Assembly (NCBI RefSeq): GCF_000002995.4
Contig: NW_025062477.1
Span: 5,366,649 to 5,430,648 of the forward strand
Direction: 5' to 3'
Length of the DNA: 64,000 nucleotides
DNA from: Brugia malayi
Taxonomy: Eukaryota; Nematoda; Chromadorea; Rhabditida; Onchocercidae
The translations under genes were made by a program, and so were the position numbers. Below the pieces are notes generated by a model. It did no database searches. It had not been told where the DNA came from and was given only the letters and a program-made list of their open reading frames with translations. Of this stretch, positions 13,624 through 26,900 are shown piece by piece. The first letter of the stretch is position 1. The number at the start of each line of letters is the position of its first letter.

Positions 13624-14927
13624 TGAAAAATTTAAGATATATAAATTTGTAACTGAAATAGCAATCAATTTTTCTTTAGCAATTACTAATTAATTATTTT
13701 TTTTTTATTAATATATTTTGTTACGTAAAATGCTACAAATTTGTAATTCATCTTTTTTTTTTTAAATAAAATCTTATAAACATTTCATACTTTTCATTAA
13801 TAATAAACTATACTTTATGAATACAAGATAATCATAAACTCTTTAAAAAAAAGTGATTCTTTTTTCAAAAATGTTCTTTTATAAAAAATTTTTAATATAG
13901 AATAAAACTGTCTTAAAAATTACTTCTAATTATTTAAAGTCGATTTTTCTTAATCAATCCAATAACAGTTACGAATTAGCAGAATAGCACGAAATGAAGA
14001 AAATTATCGATGATACAAAGATTATTAAGCAAATATATAACAGATAATTTGTCGTAAGGTATTTGGGAAAAACAGGAAATGCAACAATAATACTAAGCAA
14101 AAGCTATAGTAGAAGAAAGGAAACAGAAGTAATTTATAGTTGAATAAAGTTATGATTAATAGAGTAAACAAATTAAATGAAATAAGTGATAAAATATTAA
14201 GGCAAATTATTATTCCTATGACAAAATGAGCAACGTTTACAATAATTTTATAACATATATTTTAATTAAATCAACTTCATAAAAGTATGCGATCAACTTT
14301 AATAATAATAGCCATCATTAATAATATTAATAATAATAATAATAGTGATAATGATAATAATAAATGAAATAATTGATATAATTTAATATAGAATAAAACT
14401 GTCTTGAACAAGCAAATGATGCAGTCCACTAATTAATGGTGAATGAAATATTAAAAATTTTTAATTATTCAAAATGAAATAATTTCCTATTGTGAGATGA
14501 ATGATATTAATAGAATTATTCAATAAAACATCGATGCAACTCATTAAAAGTAGTTAAATTAAAATAAATTTAGCAAAGAAATCCCTTTAAGCATAAAATT
14601 TATAGTATAAAAAATGTTTTATAATGTAAATTTTAATTTAAACTAATCAATAAATCTCCTAGTTTGTAAAGTATAACTGATTTCTAGGCCATTATCTCAA
14701 TATTTCACTTATAAAGCGGAAAAGTAGAGGAGACAAGTTTTAACTTACAGACTTGCTCTTAGCATTTATTTATTCTTAAAACCCATATATTAAAAATAAT
14801 GACATAAAAGCATAATCAATAAAAGATAGAGAGAGTAAAAAAAAGTATACATTACTATTTGAAGTGGAATATGGCCAAGTAAATCTTGTTCCGGTTTCAG
14901 CAGAATTGTCCTAGTTATATGTGGCCT

Positions 14928-14977
14928 ATTTGCATTGTCTGGCCCTTTAGATCATAAATGTCTGGGCCTTTATTTGC
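14928..14977. promoter_or_regulatory. Candidate enhancer: POU octamer plus paired TGTCTGGSCCTTTA motifs
   Basis: A perfect octamer ATTTGCAT (14928-14935) is followed by TGTCTGGCCCTTTA (14936-14949) and TGTCTGGGCCTTTA (14959-14972), 23 bp apart with one mismatch, then ATTTGCG (14972-14978). The patch is much richer in G+C than its surroundings and lies about 1.4 kb upstream of the trp-4 start. The octamer is the known POU-domain site; a role in trp-4 expression is only a guess. Confidence 0.3.
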
Positions 14978-15827
14978 GTTTACTCTGACATATACATAAT
15001 ACTTGAATATTATGATAAATTATAAGGATTCGCTTATTCTGATTAATCTGGTCTCTCTCACTTCCCTTCCTTATCTCGAAATATCGAAAGTAAAATAAAA
15101 ATTTTGAAACTATAATGAATAAGACAATATTTACTACAATAATTTAGCTATCTCAACTTTTCTTTCCTTTTTCAAATCATAATTTCATCCAGATGATGTT
15201 CAAATTTACTATTTAATATGCATTAATTCCAAAAAAAGAGAAAACATTTATCACCGTTCAATTTAATATCACATTGAGGGCATGCAAATGGAAAATAAAG
15301 TACAATAAAACGAATCACATTGATTTTGATATCACTGATAGAAAATTGATAAAGAGTGACGTGTAGTACTGAAGTATACGAAATCTAATGCATTTCAAAT
15401 AATAGCCTGAATCAACAAACAGGACAAGGCTTTAAGTAGATGGAAACAATCGCAGTGACAACAAAATCAGCCAATACATTTATTCTATCTCACCAGCAGC
15501 CATTTAATTTTTCTACTTAAGTAGACCAATCAGTTGTTTAGATGTGTGGATTGTTTTAAATCTAGAAAATTTGCAGATTTCATCTAAATTAATCAGGCAA
15601 ATAACCAATTCATTTTCTAGAAATATAAATTTCACAGAATGAAATCCAAAAATAGATTATTTTCAATAATTTTAATTTTGCATTACTTATCTTATTTCAC
15701 TCTTTCTTAACACATCATTTTCCATCACATTAACTGCTATTACTTAATAAAGGACTTTTAATGTAAATAAATTTCAAAAAAATAAAAAAAAAATAAAATT
15801 TCACTTAGGCATTAAATCTTGTTTTGT

Positions 15828-15829
<2 letters not shown>

Positions 15830-15866
<37 letters not shown>
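15830..15866. repeat. 37-nt poly(A) tract with a duplicated flank
   Basis: Thirty-seven consecutive A residues end in ACTACATATG, and AAAAAACTACATAT occurs again about 22 bp further on. This may be an old retroposed tail or slippage; I see no coding relic next to it. Confidence 0.8.
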
Positions 15867-15868
<2 letters not shown>

Positions 15869-17034
15869 ACATATGAAAAAAGAAAAAACTACATATCTTT
15901 GAAAGATGCTTATAAAAAGCAATTAATAAAAGACACAAACAAAATCATCGATACATGTAAAAAATACCATCCTGTTTGATCATTAACAGTATACATTATG
16001 TACATACAACAGAAATGTCATGAAAATATGGCAACGGTAAATATCTTACAAATGCAATAGAAGTACCTATGTTTTTTTCTTCTTTTTTATTTGCTGAAAA
16101 CTGCGGCAACGAACGAATTTAAAAATTCAAAAGTTAAATTCTCACATCACTGCTAAATTATTACTAAAACAAAAAGTTTCTCGCCAATTGTTTCAAAAAA
16201 AAAAAAAAAAAAAAGCTCAATGTAAATCACGACAGAATGAAATATTAATCTGCAATAAGCTAAAAAAGTAACATTTCTTCCTTAAAAACAATCAAAGCAA
16301 AACATAAATGTTACTTGAAAGAGGTCCATCGATATGGATTCAAGGAATAGTGCTCGGTATGTTCGGTTTATATTTGTAAGATATCAACGGTAAACTTAAT
16401 GTTTAAACAGTTTTAATAGTTTAACCACGAATAATTAATAACTAAGAACTATCATAAACCATACAAACATATTCGGAATGGAGAATTTTAAGATCAATAA
16501 AATTATCCAACCATTATTTAGTCTAAAATAATAATCGACGGTATGTGTTAACCGTGCTAGAATACTAAAATTAAAACCAGAATTAGGAGAAAGAATATGC
16601 ATTAAGACAGAAAGAAAGAAAGAAAGAAAGAAAGGCCAGAATGATATGATAATTAATGGAAATGTAAGGATACATTAAATAATAACAAACTATTACTTAA
16701 CTGAGTAAAACATTGTACAAACGATTATTAAAAAAGACAAAAAGTATTAAAGGTGATACATTTGGAAATAAAAAGTAATGAAAAACAGAAGAAAAAAATG
16801 CTACCAAAAGACGACTATATAAAAATTATAATAAAATTACATATAACTGCAAGAAAAATATGAATCACTCAAAAGAACTGCGTTAAACAGGTCATGCAAT
16901 AAAATCTTGCCAAAAAAAAAAAGAAAAAAAAAAAAAAAAAAAAAAAAAGAAAATTAAAAAAAACCTTTTTGATTTCAACTACAAATCTAACCTTAAATTG
17001 ATTCAAATACTCGACTAAATCATATATCATATAT

Positions 17035-20024
17035 TTAGGGGGTATTTCCAAAACAAATCTCACCTAATTTACCTATAAGTGATGAATTTAACTTGCAGAT
17101 ATCAAATGACAAGAGATTATTATCAGTAAATAACAAATCCGATGGTAAACTGGGATTAGATGATGTGGGCGTTAGCAAAGTATTTACAACTGCTAGCATT
17201 TTATCTGGATCTTTCAATGTCATCAACTTTTTCTGCAGTCGAACCAAAAATTCAAAACTATACTGTTTCTCGATCTAAAAATATCAAATTTTCGACTTTA
17301 GCAATTGATTGAACAATCACCGGAAATTTTCATTCGTAGCTTTCTCCTCATGAGTGCAATTTATTAATGGCTAAGAAACACCATTAAACTAAAAAGCTTC
17401 ATTTATTAAAATGAAATAAAAAGAAAAAAAAGCTAAAATAAAATAAAAAGCTATAGAAGGGATGAAGTTAAGATGATCAACCGAACTAAGAAGAAAAAGA
17501 TGCAAAGCTAAATTATTGCAACTATTCTAATAAGCTATGTGGTGTTGCTTAAACATGCAATACAGAGAGCAATCTCTCCTTTGTTAGACCTACCAAGCAA
17601 GAGGTGAAATATTTTCTGTTTCGATCAAGAAAATTTCTTGTTTAATTCCACAACATACCTAGACTTTAATTTTTATTACCTTATGTATTTCCTACATTTC
17701 GCAGCGGCCCAAAAAAGCTTCACAAGATATAAAACTCAAAAAGCCAATGATAGTAATTAGCAAAAATTGATTTTGAAAGAGAACTGTTTTTTAAATATCT
17801 TTGTCACCATTAAATTATTAAGAAAATAATTTAACAGTTCAACTTGAATTATCGAACTATTTTTTAAAAATTGTCAATCCGCCCATAACGAAACACATCA
17901 ACAATTTTACCATCACAAAACTGCATATAAAACGAAAACCTCTGGCACATCAGTTGTAATTTATCTTCACAATAAATTTTTATATATAAAAGAAATACCA
18001 TGCAGTCGCTTTCAAGTGTTGGAGTCAGCGAAACGGTGCTTTCCGCACCGCACGTTGTGACTTTCGAAGTTTCCGAATCCGAACAATTTGATTCAGCTGA
18101 TGTTGACGGTTCTGAATTTATCATCTCTGTTTGTTTCATTCCTGGTAAGAAAGCCGCTTTTGTTTCAGTATTTGATGACAATTTGGTTTCAGCGAGAATT
18201 ACTGATTTAGGAATATTTGCGATGTTTTCAGATGAAGCAGACTAAAAGAATAACGATCTCATATGACAGTTTGTTAGGATTGACATATGTATTTCAAAAT
18301 CGAAGAAAATACCCTGTAATCATTAATTTTAAATTGTTCTAAAAATAAGAGATCAATTGTTTAGATTACGAAAATATAATCTTCCACAACTTTATTAAAA
18401 AAAAAGGGACAATACAATGATTGTTTGGATCGGATTCTTACAACAATAAATTAAAATACTTACTCTCGTGTTCTTTCGTTTTTTTTCGCCATCAACAAGA
18501 GCGCGTGGGATTTTTAATTTACTTAAAGGAGGATTGCTTCCAGAACGGCTTTTCTCTTTTTCTTTTTCCCTTTTCGGAGCCGGTTCCTCTGACGAACTTA
18601 TTGTTCCTTTCCGTAATCGATGTTTTTCTTTGCGCTTATCAGAATCCTTCTTAGCCCCGCCATATTTTAAAATCAATTCCCGAAACGATGATGACGGTTG
18701 CTTCATTTCGATGGTTTGAGTAATAAACTGTTCATTATACTTTTCTGTAAAAGTGCATTTTTTATCTAAAACTTTAATTTTTCTAGAAAACTAAAAATAA
18801 AAAACATACATACCTAATACAAGATTCATATCATATGTTAATTTGTAGACTTTGCTTGCGCCTGTGAAAGTGATATGAATTGGAATCGAAAATCCACCAT
18901 AACCCAATTCGCTTACTTCAAAAGGAGGTTCTTTTACAACTCGTCGTGGAGACGAAAAATCGGGATGCAATTCAAACACAACCTATAAATGATGACTAAT
19001 TGTAAAGCTTCATTGAAGTATCAAAAAACTACTAATTTTGAATTTCGTTTCCAACTACATATCTCCAGCTAATAGAATCCGCGACTTGCGAATTTTTTTT
19101 AACAAATCTAATCTTCCATAAAAGTTTCAGAAACTTTTGCACATTAAGAATTTTTCAACAGTTCTTCAATATAAATCTTTTCTTTCCAACTTAAAATGTA
19201 AACTCGTAGTGTAAACTTCTTTATTTGTATTTTTTTTTTTTTTTTTTTCAAAAATATTACTACGATTTCGCCAGTACAACGTAATATATGCAAAAAACTT
19301 TTGTGCAGCGGCAAAAATCAACCTTTGAAATAAAACTGCGATCCGTAAATGGCATCCCGCTGAAGGAGTGTACAAATACTGTCCACCTATGAGTCATGCC
19401 AGTCGATGTTGGACGATCGAGCATTTCGGATCTGAATGTATTTTTAAGGAAGAAATTAGGAAGCATTCTCAAACAGTGAATCAAAAGGATGTTAAATTGA
19501 ATGGTGATCAACTGTCTCAATCATTTAAATTCATCCTTCAAAACAGTATTTAGTAGTGTTGAGCCGATGACGACAATTGCATAAAAAAGCGGAAATAATA
19601 CCGAGAGGAATTTCTACTGCATATGTTTTCAACTTTTATAGATGAAACACAAACATCTGACTCAACCTTTTTAACCGATAATCACTCAGTAGCTCACTAG
19701 AGAATTCTTTAATTAATATACAGCGAAACAGTCTTTTTGCAAATAAAAAAAAATTTATATTAAAGACAACTTCATTATCGTCTTAAAGAGTTCGCTGAAG
19801 TTTTTGATAAAATTAAGTTTTAAAGGAACAGCTACAATTTTTCAGTATTTATTACCTAACCATTAAAACAATATTTACGTTAACACTACGATTTCTTTTC
19901 TTTTTTTTTTTTTTTTTTTAAACTTAATTTTATCAAAAAATCATTTTTCTAGCATTTTTAGTTTTTCATAAACTTACTTATGCCCGATCCGTAAACGAAC
20001 AAAATATTTCGTGTCGCTACTCAT
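17035..20024 (-). CDS. MLLT1/MLLT3: YEATS-domain protein of the AF9/ENL family, 362 aa
   Basis: Homologue of AF9/ENL, chromatin readers that bind acylated histone H3 lysines and link them to transcription elongation and DOT1L/AF4-type partners. Exons in order: 19978-20024, 19323-19431, 18814-18982, 18464-18744, 17999-18241, 17035-17274. The total is 1,089 nt, 362 codons plus TAA. Residues 1 to about 110 form the YEATS domain: VRLRIGHKSE, THRWTVFV, VVFELHPDF, GYGGF, YDMNLVL. The middle is basic and Ser-rich (KREKEKEKSRSGS, then Ser/Thr/Glu-rich). Residues about 284-362 match the AHD, with LVRLQKKLMTLKD and FDICKLNSSLIGKL. The 47-bp first exon is supported by the split Lys codon that completes GHK-SEM. 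In the acyl pocket the usual Ser after LHE is Asp here (H58-P59-D60-F61), while H58, F61, Y80 and F83 are kept. Confidence 0.92.
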
Positions 20025-20085
20025 TTGTCGTTGTTGTACAATCTGCAAATGGCTCGCTGATAATTTGATATGCCAGAAAATCTAA
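20025..20085 (-). promoter_or_regulatory. Leader and candidate trans-splice acceptors of the YEATS gene
   Basis: On the minus strand TTTGCAG ends at 20043, giving an 18-nt leader, and CTTTTAG ends at 20082, giving a 57-nt leader. Either could receive a spliced leader. A short distance from acceptor to ATG is typical of nematode trans-spliced messages. Confidence 0.4.
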
Positions 20086-23000
20086 AAGCTAGAATATTCG
20101 GAAATTTTCAGAAACGACGAGGAAAAATACTCATTCCTAAAACTGAATTTGTATGACAAATCCTCCATATTCTCTTTTTTAATAAGAATAATAAGATTAT
20201 CAGAAAATTATTTGATTTCAAAATATTTAACATGACATCATATCACTACAAAGAGTACCTTAATTATTCATTGCTAACAAAAACCAGTAACTAGATAAAA
20301 TTTTTCTAAATCCTTATTACACTACAAAGTCATTTCGATAAACAATTTTCTTTTTGTGACAAATGATTCAATTAAATCATTAAGCATTGATCGCCTCCTA
20401 ACAATATTCTCGCTAATATCAACTGGAAAATTACATCACTACATGTCTCACTATTATATCACTCCTTCAGCTGCTTTTAGTGGACAATGGACAACTGATA
20501 ATTCAAAAACATTGTTGACGATTGATAGAAAAGGCGAGAAAGAGAGAGAGAAGTTCAAAATGGCTGAAAACACAACCAAAGAGGAAATAATAAGAGAAAC
20601 AGGAAATGTACGAGATAACAAGTATTGCTATGATTCATGGAAACAGTGGATTGGAAAGAATAGCCGTGCTGATATAACTTCATTTTGCAAAAATAACAGA
20701 AGATGAGAGAAGAAAAAAGAAAGGAAAGAAAGAATAAAATTACAAGAGAGAGAGGGAGAGAGAGAGAGAAAGGGAAAGAAAATAGTAGGAATAAATTGAA
20801 TCACTGATAACTCTATAAATGATATCAAAAAGTAGACAAATGCTTACTTCTTGCACCACCTCCACTCCATTAATCAACAAAATCTCACTAAGTAGCAAAA
20901 CTTTAAACTCATGCAAATGTTACCAAAATGGCGGCAAATATGCGAAATTGTTAAATCTAGTCAATCATTTTAAATGAAATTCAAAAAAATAATGAATGAA
21001 ATGGTAGTAAATTTCCATTTGATTATTGTATGGAAAGCAAAGAAAGTCTGATAAAATGATTAATCAAGCTAAAAGAAGTTATTTAAAAAAAAATTCATGA
21101 TGATTAAAAATAATGATAATGATAAGAAAAATTTCTGTTAATTCAAATAGCAAATAATAGCTGTGTTTTGTAATTTAAACTGAGAAGGAAAATAAAAACT
21201 CCTTTATGAATTCTAAATTTTTATTTTTTTATTCTTTAATAATATGTTTGCAGAAAACGGTATCATTTGTTATCAGAAAATAATTATTTCATTTCTTCTC
21301 CAGTTCCTTTTATCTTACACGTTTACTAATATTTGCAAGTTTGGAGAAAATGAAAAAGAAAGAAACCTTTTTAATGTTTGCCAAAAGCATTAAAATTTAT
21401 TATCAAATAAATTTTTATATTTTATTTCGCATTACACTCCACAAGTTTTGCTCATAATATGTACATTTCAAATTTTTAATTTTTATAATTTAAAAAACTA
21501 AAATGCTATATTTCTTTGTTCTCATTATTAAAATCTATTTGATATTTTCGTAATCTTTTCAAATTTAATTTTTTATTTACATACAATATTGTTATTAGTA
21601 ACGATATGTCATAAAATAATATAAAAGAATGAAAAGAAATTATTGTAGATTTTTTTAAAAAAGAGATTGGAATTAAAAATAAGAAAATGCAAAATAAAAT
21701 GGAATCAAATTAACAAACAAATACCAAATGGCTAATAGCTGGAAACTGTTACTGACTAAACTTCAAATTGTAGTGCTTTTCAAAAAAAAAGCTTCATTTC
21801 ATTGCAAATTCTTCAAAGCACTTCATCAATACAAATAAATATTCAAACAATATAGGAATGAAAAAAAAAAAAAAAAAAAAAATCGAAATTTTTTTAGTTT
21901 TTTTTTTTTGAGAAACGGCAATTTTTTTATGTAAATACAATATTTAGGTATTTTTTTTTATTGCAATATATCTAAAAGTATTTGAAGATTTAACGGCAAA
22001 ATTTATTAAGAAATAGTAAAATAAAATTTATTAAATGACTGCAGAAGAAATACCGTAAAATCAAATCGCAAAAAAATATCCTTTGGCTAGATGGAATCCT
22101 GATTTTTCATCAAATTTGAATCTAAATGTGAAACAGAAAATAAAAATGGTAGTATTTAAAGGGAGAAATTATTATCCAAAGTTTTTCATACAATTTCTAA
22201 AAGTTGATTCAAAAAAATTTCTCGAGTTTCTAACGATGGTTCTTTTTCTTCTCCATAGAATTCAAATAACATTTCAAACTTTTTCATATTTTAATAACTC
22301 TTCAAATTGTATAAACTCTACTAGCATATGAGCAAATGTATATACAGCAATCAGTTGAAGTGTTAAATAATTTCTTGAAATCATAGCTGATTATGAGAAT
22401 ATCATATTTGAGGTAAAATTTATTAGAACTATATAGAAATATTTTAATAGGTAGACATCGTTTCAATTTAGACTGTTAAATAATTTGTTGCAAGAATAAA
22501 ATCCAAATAATTTACATAACCAATTTTGATAACTTTTAAGTTTCAATAATTTTGAGTAATTGACTGATAACAGGTAATGATTGACAACGTTGCTTATCGC
22601 AAAATTCTGTTGGTGGATTGATAAGACATCTGCTAGATTAAATTATAGCATTTGTTTGCTTTAGGTAAAATTATCGAAGCAAGGAAAAAAGTTGAGAAAG
22701 AATGAATGTGATTAGATTTCATTATTAGATCACACCGAACCGCTGCTAAAATTTCATTCAATCGTGAAATGAATAATAATACTAAAAACCAGTTTCGTAT
22801 ATATTTAAAAATTTGTTATTTGCATAACGAATTTTTACAAGAAATATTAGGAGATCTCAGAAAAACTTAGCAATTACCATTTAAATTTGTATAAAATTAT
22901 ATTAGAAAATCATACGAAAAATTATCTCAGTTAGAATTAAAATTTTCATCTGTACTTGTGTGATTAGATTTCATTATTGACCTTTCATCCGTACTTAGAT

Positions 23001-23916
23001 AATACACAAAGGCAAAAAGACATTTTACCATTTATTAATTTGATTTTTGCAAAGTATTTAGCAAATTTAAATTAAGCCAAAATTAAGTTTTCTGATTAGT
23101 TGCAGAAACTCAATCACAGATAGTTCATAGAATCGTTTATTAATTCCTCAACCAGAGATCTAAAATTTTCGTCAATAATAATAAAAAAAAAAAAAATACA
23201 AGCAAGTAGTTTTCCATGTTTCTTATATTGGTACTAATAGACCACAACTGTCATATCCATCTTTTATGAAATTAATCACCGTGGAAAAAAAATTTTTATT
23301 ATTTTAAGAAAGCAGAAATAAGCGGAAGATTTCTGATTGAACTAATTGTGGTTTCTCGAACAGAAATTAAATTTTCCTCACAGCTTTGGAAACCCAAACA
23401 TTGAAAAAGATAACGGAAATGCAAAATATAAGACAGAATATATACAGCAAATGAGTGAGATCATGTACGAAAACATTGCATTAAAGCATAAAAAAATGAA
23501 AGATAGGACAAGGCAAATTGGAAATTAATGATAAATTGAAGGCAGTAGCAAGCAGTGTAGAAAATTTTAAATTTACATTAATTTTTGTAGTTCTTATGCG
23601 AAATAGGATGTGTGAGGAATTCACTTTTCTACCTTTCTATTTAAGATAATTTCACAAATGATAATTGAATATCGTAATTTAGCAATTTAGCAAGAGAATT
23701 TGATTGGATTGGAAAACTTAATAACAATAGAAGAATTTTAGATAAATATAACATTAAATTCTAGAATTTGATATGCTGTAAAATTATCATTTATTCCAAT
23801 ATCATGCAACCTTGGAAAACTAAAGAAAGCCAAGCAAATAATAGTGAAAGTTTAATTCTACTTTTGAACTTAAATTTTAACTTTGATTATGAAATATGCT
23901 ATTATTTCTTCATTAT
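20086..23916. other. Intergenic DNA between the YEATS and CHD1L-like genes
   Basis: This A+T-rich stretch contains a polypurine GA-rich run at about 20701-20790, an A-tract near 21860, and an octamer next to an AAAATGGCGG motif at 20911-20934. Open frames at 20356-20706 and 22083-22331 (plus) show no recognisable family and no convincing splice context. A 19-bp sequence, GTGATTAGATTTCATTATT, occurs near 22708 and again near 22959. Confidence 0.6.
20911..20934 (+). promoter_or_regulatory. POU octamer beside a YY1-like AAAATGGCGG motif
   Basis: ATGCAAAT (20911-20918) is followed 7 bp later by AAAATGGCGGC (20925-20935). The first is the POU octamer and the second fits the YY1 core. They lie about 0.9 kb upstream of the YEATS start. 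Both are short and could be chance. Confidence 0.2.
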
Positions 23917-23922
23917 TTTATT
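23917..23922 (-). terminator. Probable poly(A) signal of the CHD1L-like gene
   Basis: AATAAA on the minus strand, about 44 nt after the TAA stop at 23966. A second copy lies at 23790-23795. Confidence 0.5.
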
Positions 23923-23965
23923 TGAACCGTATTATTTGACTGTTTCCATCTGCTGAAAAACAAAA

Positions 23966-26900
23966 TTATGCACTAGATTCTTTATCTTCGTATTTTTCTG
24001 CTTGTTCCATATCTTCTCCTTTCATTTCCTGAAAATCGTAGAAAAGCAGATCTATGATTTTTACATTTTGGGATTCAAAGAAGTCAACACAGAACAAGTT
24101 ACGATTAAAAAAAATATGGAAATTCCTTAGTTCAAAATAAACAAGCATAAATCATGAAACATTATTTCAGGAAATCATTAACTGTTCATCAAAATGATTA
24201 AAACGGTTTACTTCAAAGTCACTTCCAGCTTTATCATTCATCCTGCCTTTTTTCAGCGGTAAAAATTTCTGCTTCTTTTTTGGAGCTTTGTTTATGTTTT
24301 TACCTATAAATTAATTTTTATTTGCTTTTTTTAATGTAACATTTCATCTTCAATATTAATTGATATTCAAATTTAAGATGTTAGCTCCTATCCCACTACC
24401 CTTTCCTTCATTGTATTGGCAAAGAGTGTGAGAATTAAGTAAGAAGTAGAGTCTACTCTTTTTTCCCTAGCACAGTGTTCGCTCTTCGGCTCAAATAGTT
24501 AAACTAAATCAAAATTAAAGTGTGATGAAGTGCTCCAAATAAACAACAATTAATCTAATAAATGAATTATTCATAAGTTTTGAATTTATAATTTATGAAA
24601 CTTGAAAAAAAAAAAGTTTAAAAACTTAGTAAAGATGATACTACCAGTTGCATTGTTCACTCTCCGGTTAAAATAGTAAATGTAAGTGTGAATGCCTTTA
24701 GAAACAAGAATGCGATTAATAAGTCGCTCGACTGCATACCAACTAATATTTTGCTTATCATAACCAATTCGTGGCATATGAACACTTAAGATATTCGAGT
24801 TCACCGCATAAAATGCGAGCTTTTTGAGACATTTTGTCAGAATATCTTGGTCAATTATATCTATAAAATAAAATACTGTTAAGTATTTTATTAGTTTGCG
24901 ACTAGTTCTGAAATGCTTTTGTTAACAAAAACGTTTAAGTATTGGTGAAGAAAAAAAGTTGATATGATATAACAATGAATAAAAATTATACTTTTTTCTG
25001 ATATTTCTCAGTGAACAAAAATTTTTTCCTACGATTTCGTAATGAATAGAAACTAAAAAAAAAAAAGAAAAACGGACTTGAAATTCTCAAAAGTATGGAA
25101 TTTGATTGAAATGTTGAATTTCTATTACAAACAAACCTCTTCTACGGTGATCTTGTGCTACTAGTAGGACTACAGAAAGTTTCCTCCGAGGAGGAAAAGT
25201 TTTAGATGTGGATTGCTCAGCTTCATCAATATCGATATTATTCCTTGATCGGTCATCTGAAAAAGAAAAGAACGTTGAGTAATTCAAAGCAAAATTAATA
25301 TCAAATATTTAAAGCATTCGAAGAAAACTTCGAAAAACTACTCATCAGAGTTAAGAATTTCAGTAAATTGATGAAATCTCTAATAATTATTTATTATCAC
25401 AAGGACAGAAGTCCGAATTTAAATCAACAAAAGCCATTCTTAAAGGGAAAAAAGTTATTTAAAATGAATTCGAAATCAATCCATTTATCTGATTTTTTCA
25501 AGTGATGTTCTTAAATAATGCTACAAGATAATTTTTAATACTAAAGAAATTAAGAAATTGAATTCTATGTTGACTAATCAAAACAATGAAAGACTTGTCA
25601 TTGTTACTACTTAAATCTTCCTTCGTAAGAAAAAGGGCAAAAAAAAAAAAACTGGCAGAATAAGGACGGAAAACAAACTTCATATATTTATTACTTAAAA
25701 ATTAATGATGAATATAAAGGCTAGTAAGTCATCAAAAAATACATTCATGCTTGAGAAGAGTTACAGGCAAGTCATCAGCAATATCCTCAACAAGATGTGC
25801 ATCACCAACATGCAAATCATCCATCTTCCCTGCTAGTTCGTACCTATCTACTATTTTTTGACTCTTTCTTCTTAGAACATCAAAAACACCGCCATGACCA
25901 AATAAGCCTGAAAATAAATACATTATATTGTGAAAAAGTACAAAATAAAATCGTATAAAGTAATTTAAAAACTTACGTTTCAATTTTTGTAAGAAAATAA
26001 TTAGACAATTTACCGCTATCATCCACAACATGAACGATAAGCGCATGATTTGAATTGTCATTGGGAGCTATAAGTGTATCTGTAACACTACCGTAGACGA
26101 AATGAGGTCCAAAATCTGTGCTACTATCACCATGTTGAATGTCATGCATTTCTTGAAGTGGTAAAGAGCTACTTTTGTAATCTAAATTCGAAGATAATAA
26201 AATTTCACAAGTATTTCCATAAAATAGTTGAAATGATGAAACCTTACAGGATGAATGTGACCATTTGTAAACTTTTGACCAAGAAATCATTCCAAAATTT
26301 GCAAGGATGTATATCATATTGATTAAGGATTCTCTACCATTTTATAATAAAAAGTTTCGAGAAGTATATCAGTAGTGAAAACGTACTATTTTTGAGCCAT
26401 TTCATTGCTTTTCTCGCTTCTTGTTCTTTTCTTTTCCGCTCAATTTCCTCTTCTCTCAACCTTTTCTTCTGCTCCAATGTTTCTCTCCGTTTTTTGACTC
26501 TTTTCTCATTTTCTTCTTTCGATATTAGCTTCCGTGTTCGTCTTTCAATAGGTAGAGCTAACAAATGACATAAAAGTATATCACTGCTCCCTTGTTGCAC
26601 TATATTAGTTTCTTAATAAATTAGTGCAAAAGACAATATTGACAGCTAGCATGGCAAACAATTCATATTTAAAAATTTTTTAAATGTTCAAACATCAGTG
26701 CATTGTCAACGGTTATTATCAGTGATTGTGAGTAACCGTCCAAACGAGCTTTAAAGATACCAAAATATACTATTTGCTTTTTCTTATTCTTATTACCAAA
26801 CTATTTGCTGCAATTTATTTCTTATTAAGTCTTAATCAGTAAATAAAACATAAAGTATACGAAATAGCCCAATACTGCCGCACAATCACATCATCCGCTC

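Larger units (their letters stand above)
13624..17034. other. Intergenic DNA upstream of trp-4 and downstream of the YEATS gene
   Basis: No coding region was found in 3.4 kb. It holds a G+C-richer patch at about 14880-14980 (separate entry), a TAA/GATAAT-rich stretch near 14300-14360, a 37-A homopolymer at 15830-15866, an AAAG microsatellite near 16609-16634 and an A-tract near 16910-16950. The 3' UTR of the YEATS gene must lie just left of 17035, but I found no AATAAA there on the minus strand. Confidence 0.7.

Noticed and set aside
13561..13668. Upstream ATG at 13668 extending the TRPN protein by 36 residues
   Set aside because: A strong TTTTTCAG acceptor lies between it and the ATG at 13560, so the upstream part is likely removed from the mRNA.
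20356..20706. 116-codon open frame (plus) divergent from the YEATS gene
   Set aside because: It has no recognisable domain, its end runs into a GA-rich stretch and there is no splice context. It remains possible but unsupported.
22083..22331. 82-codon open frame (plus)
   Set aside because: Composition matches the A+T-rich flanks, and it has no family resemblance or neighbouring exons.
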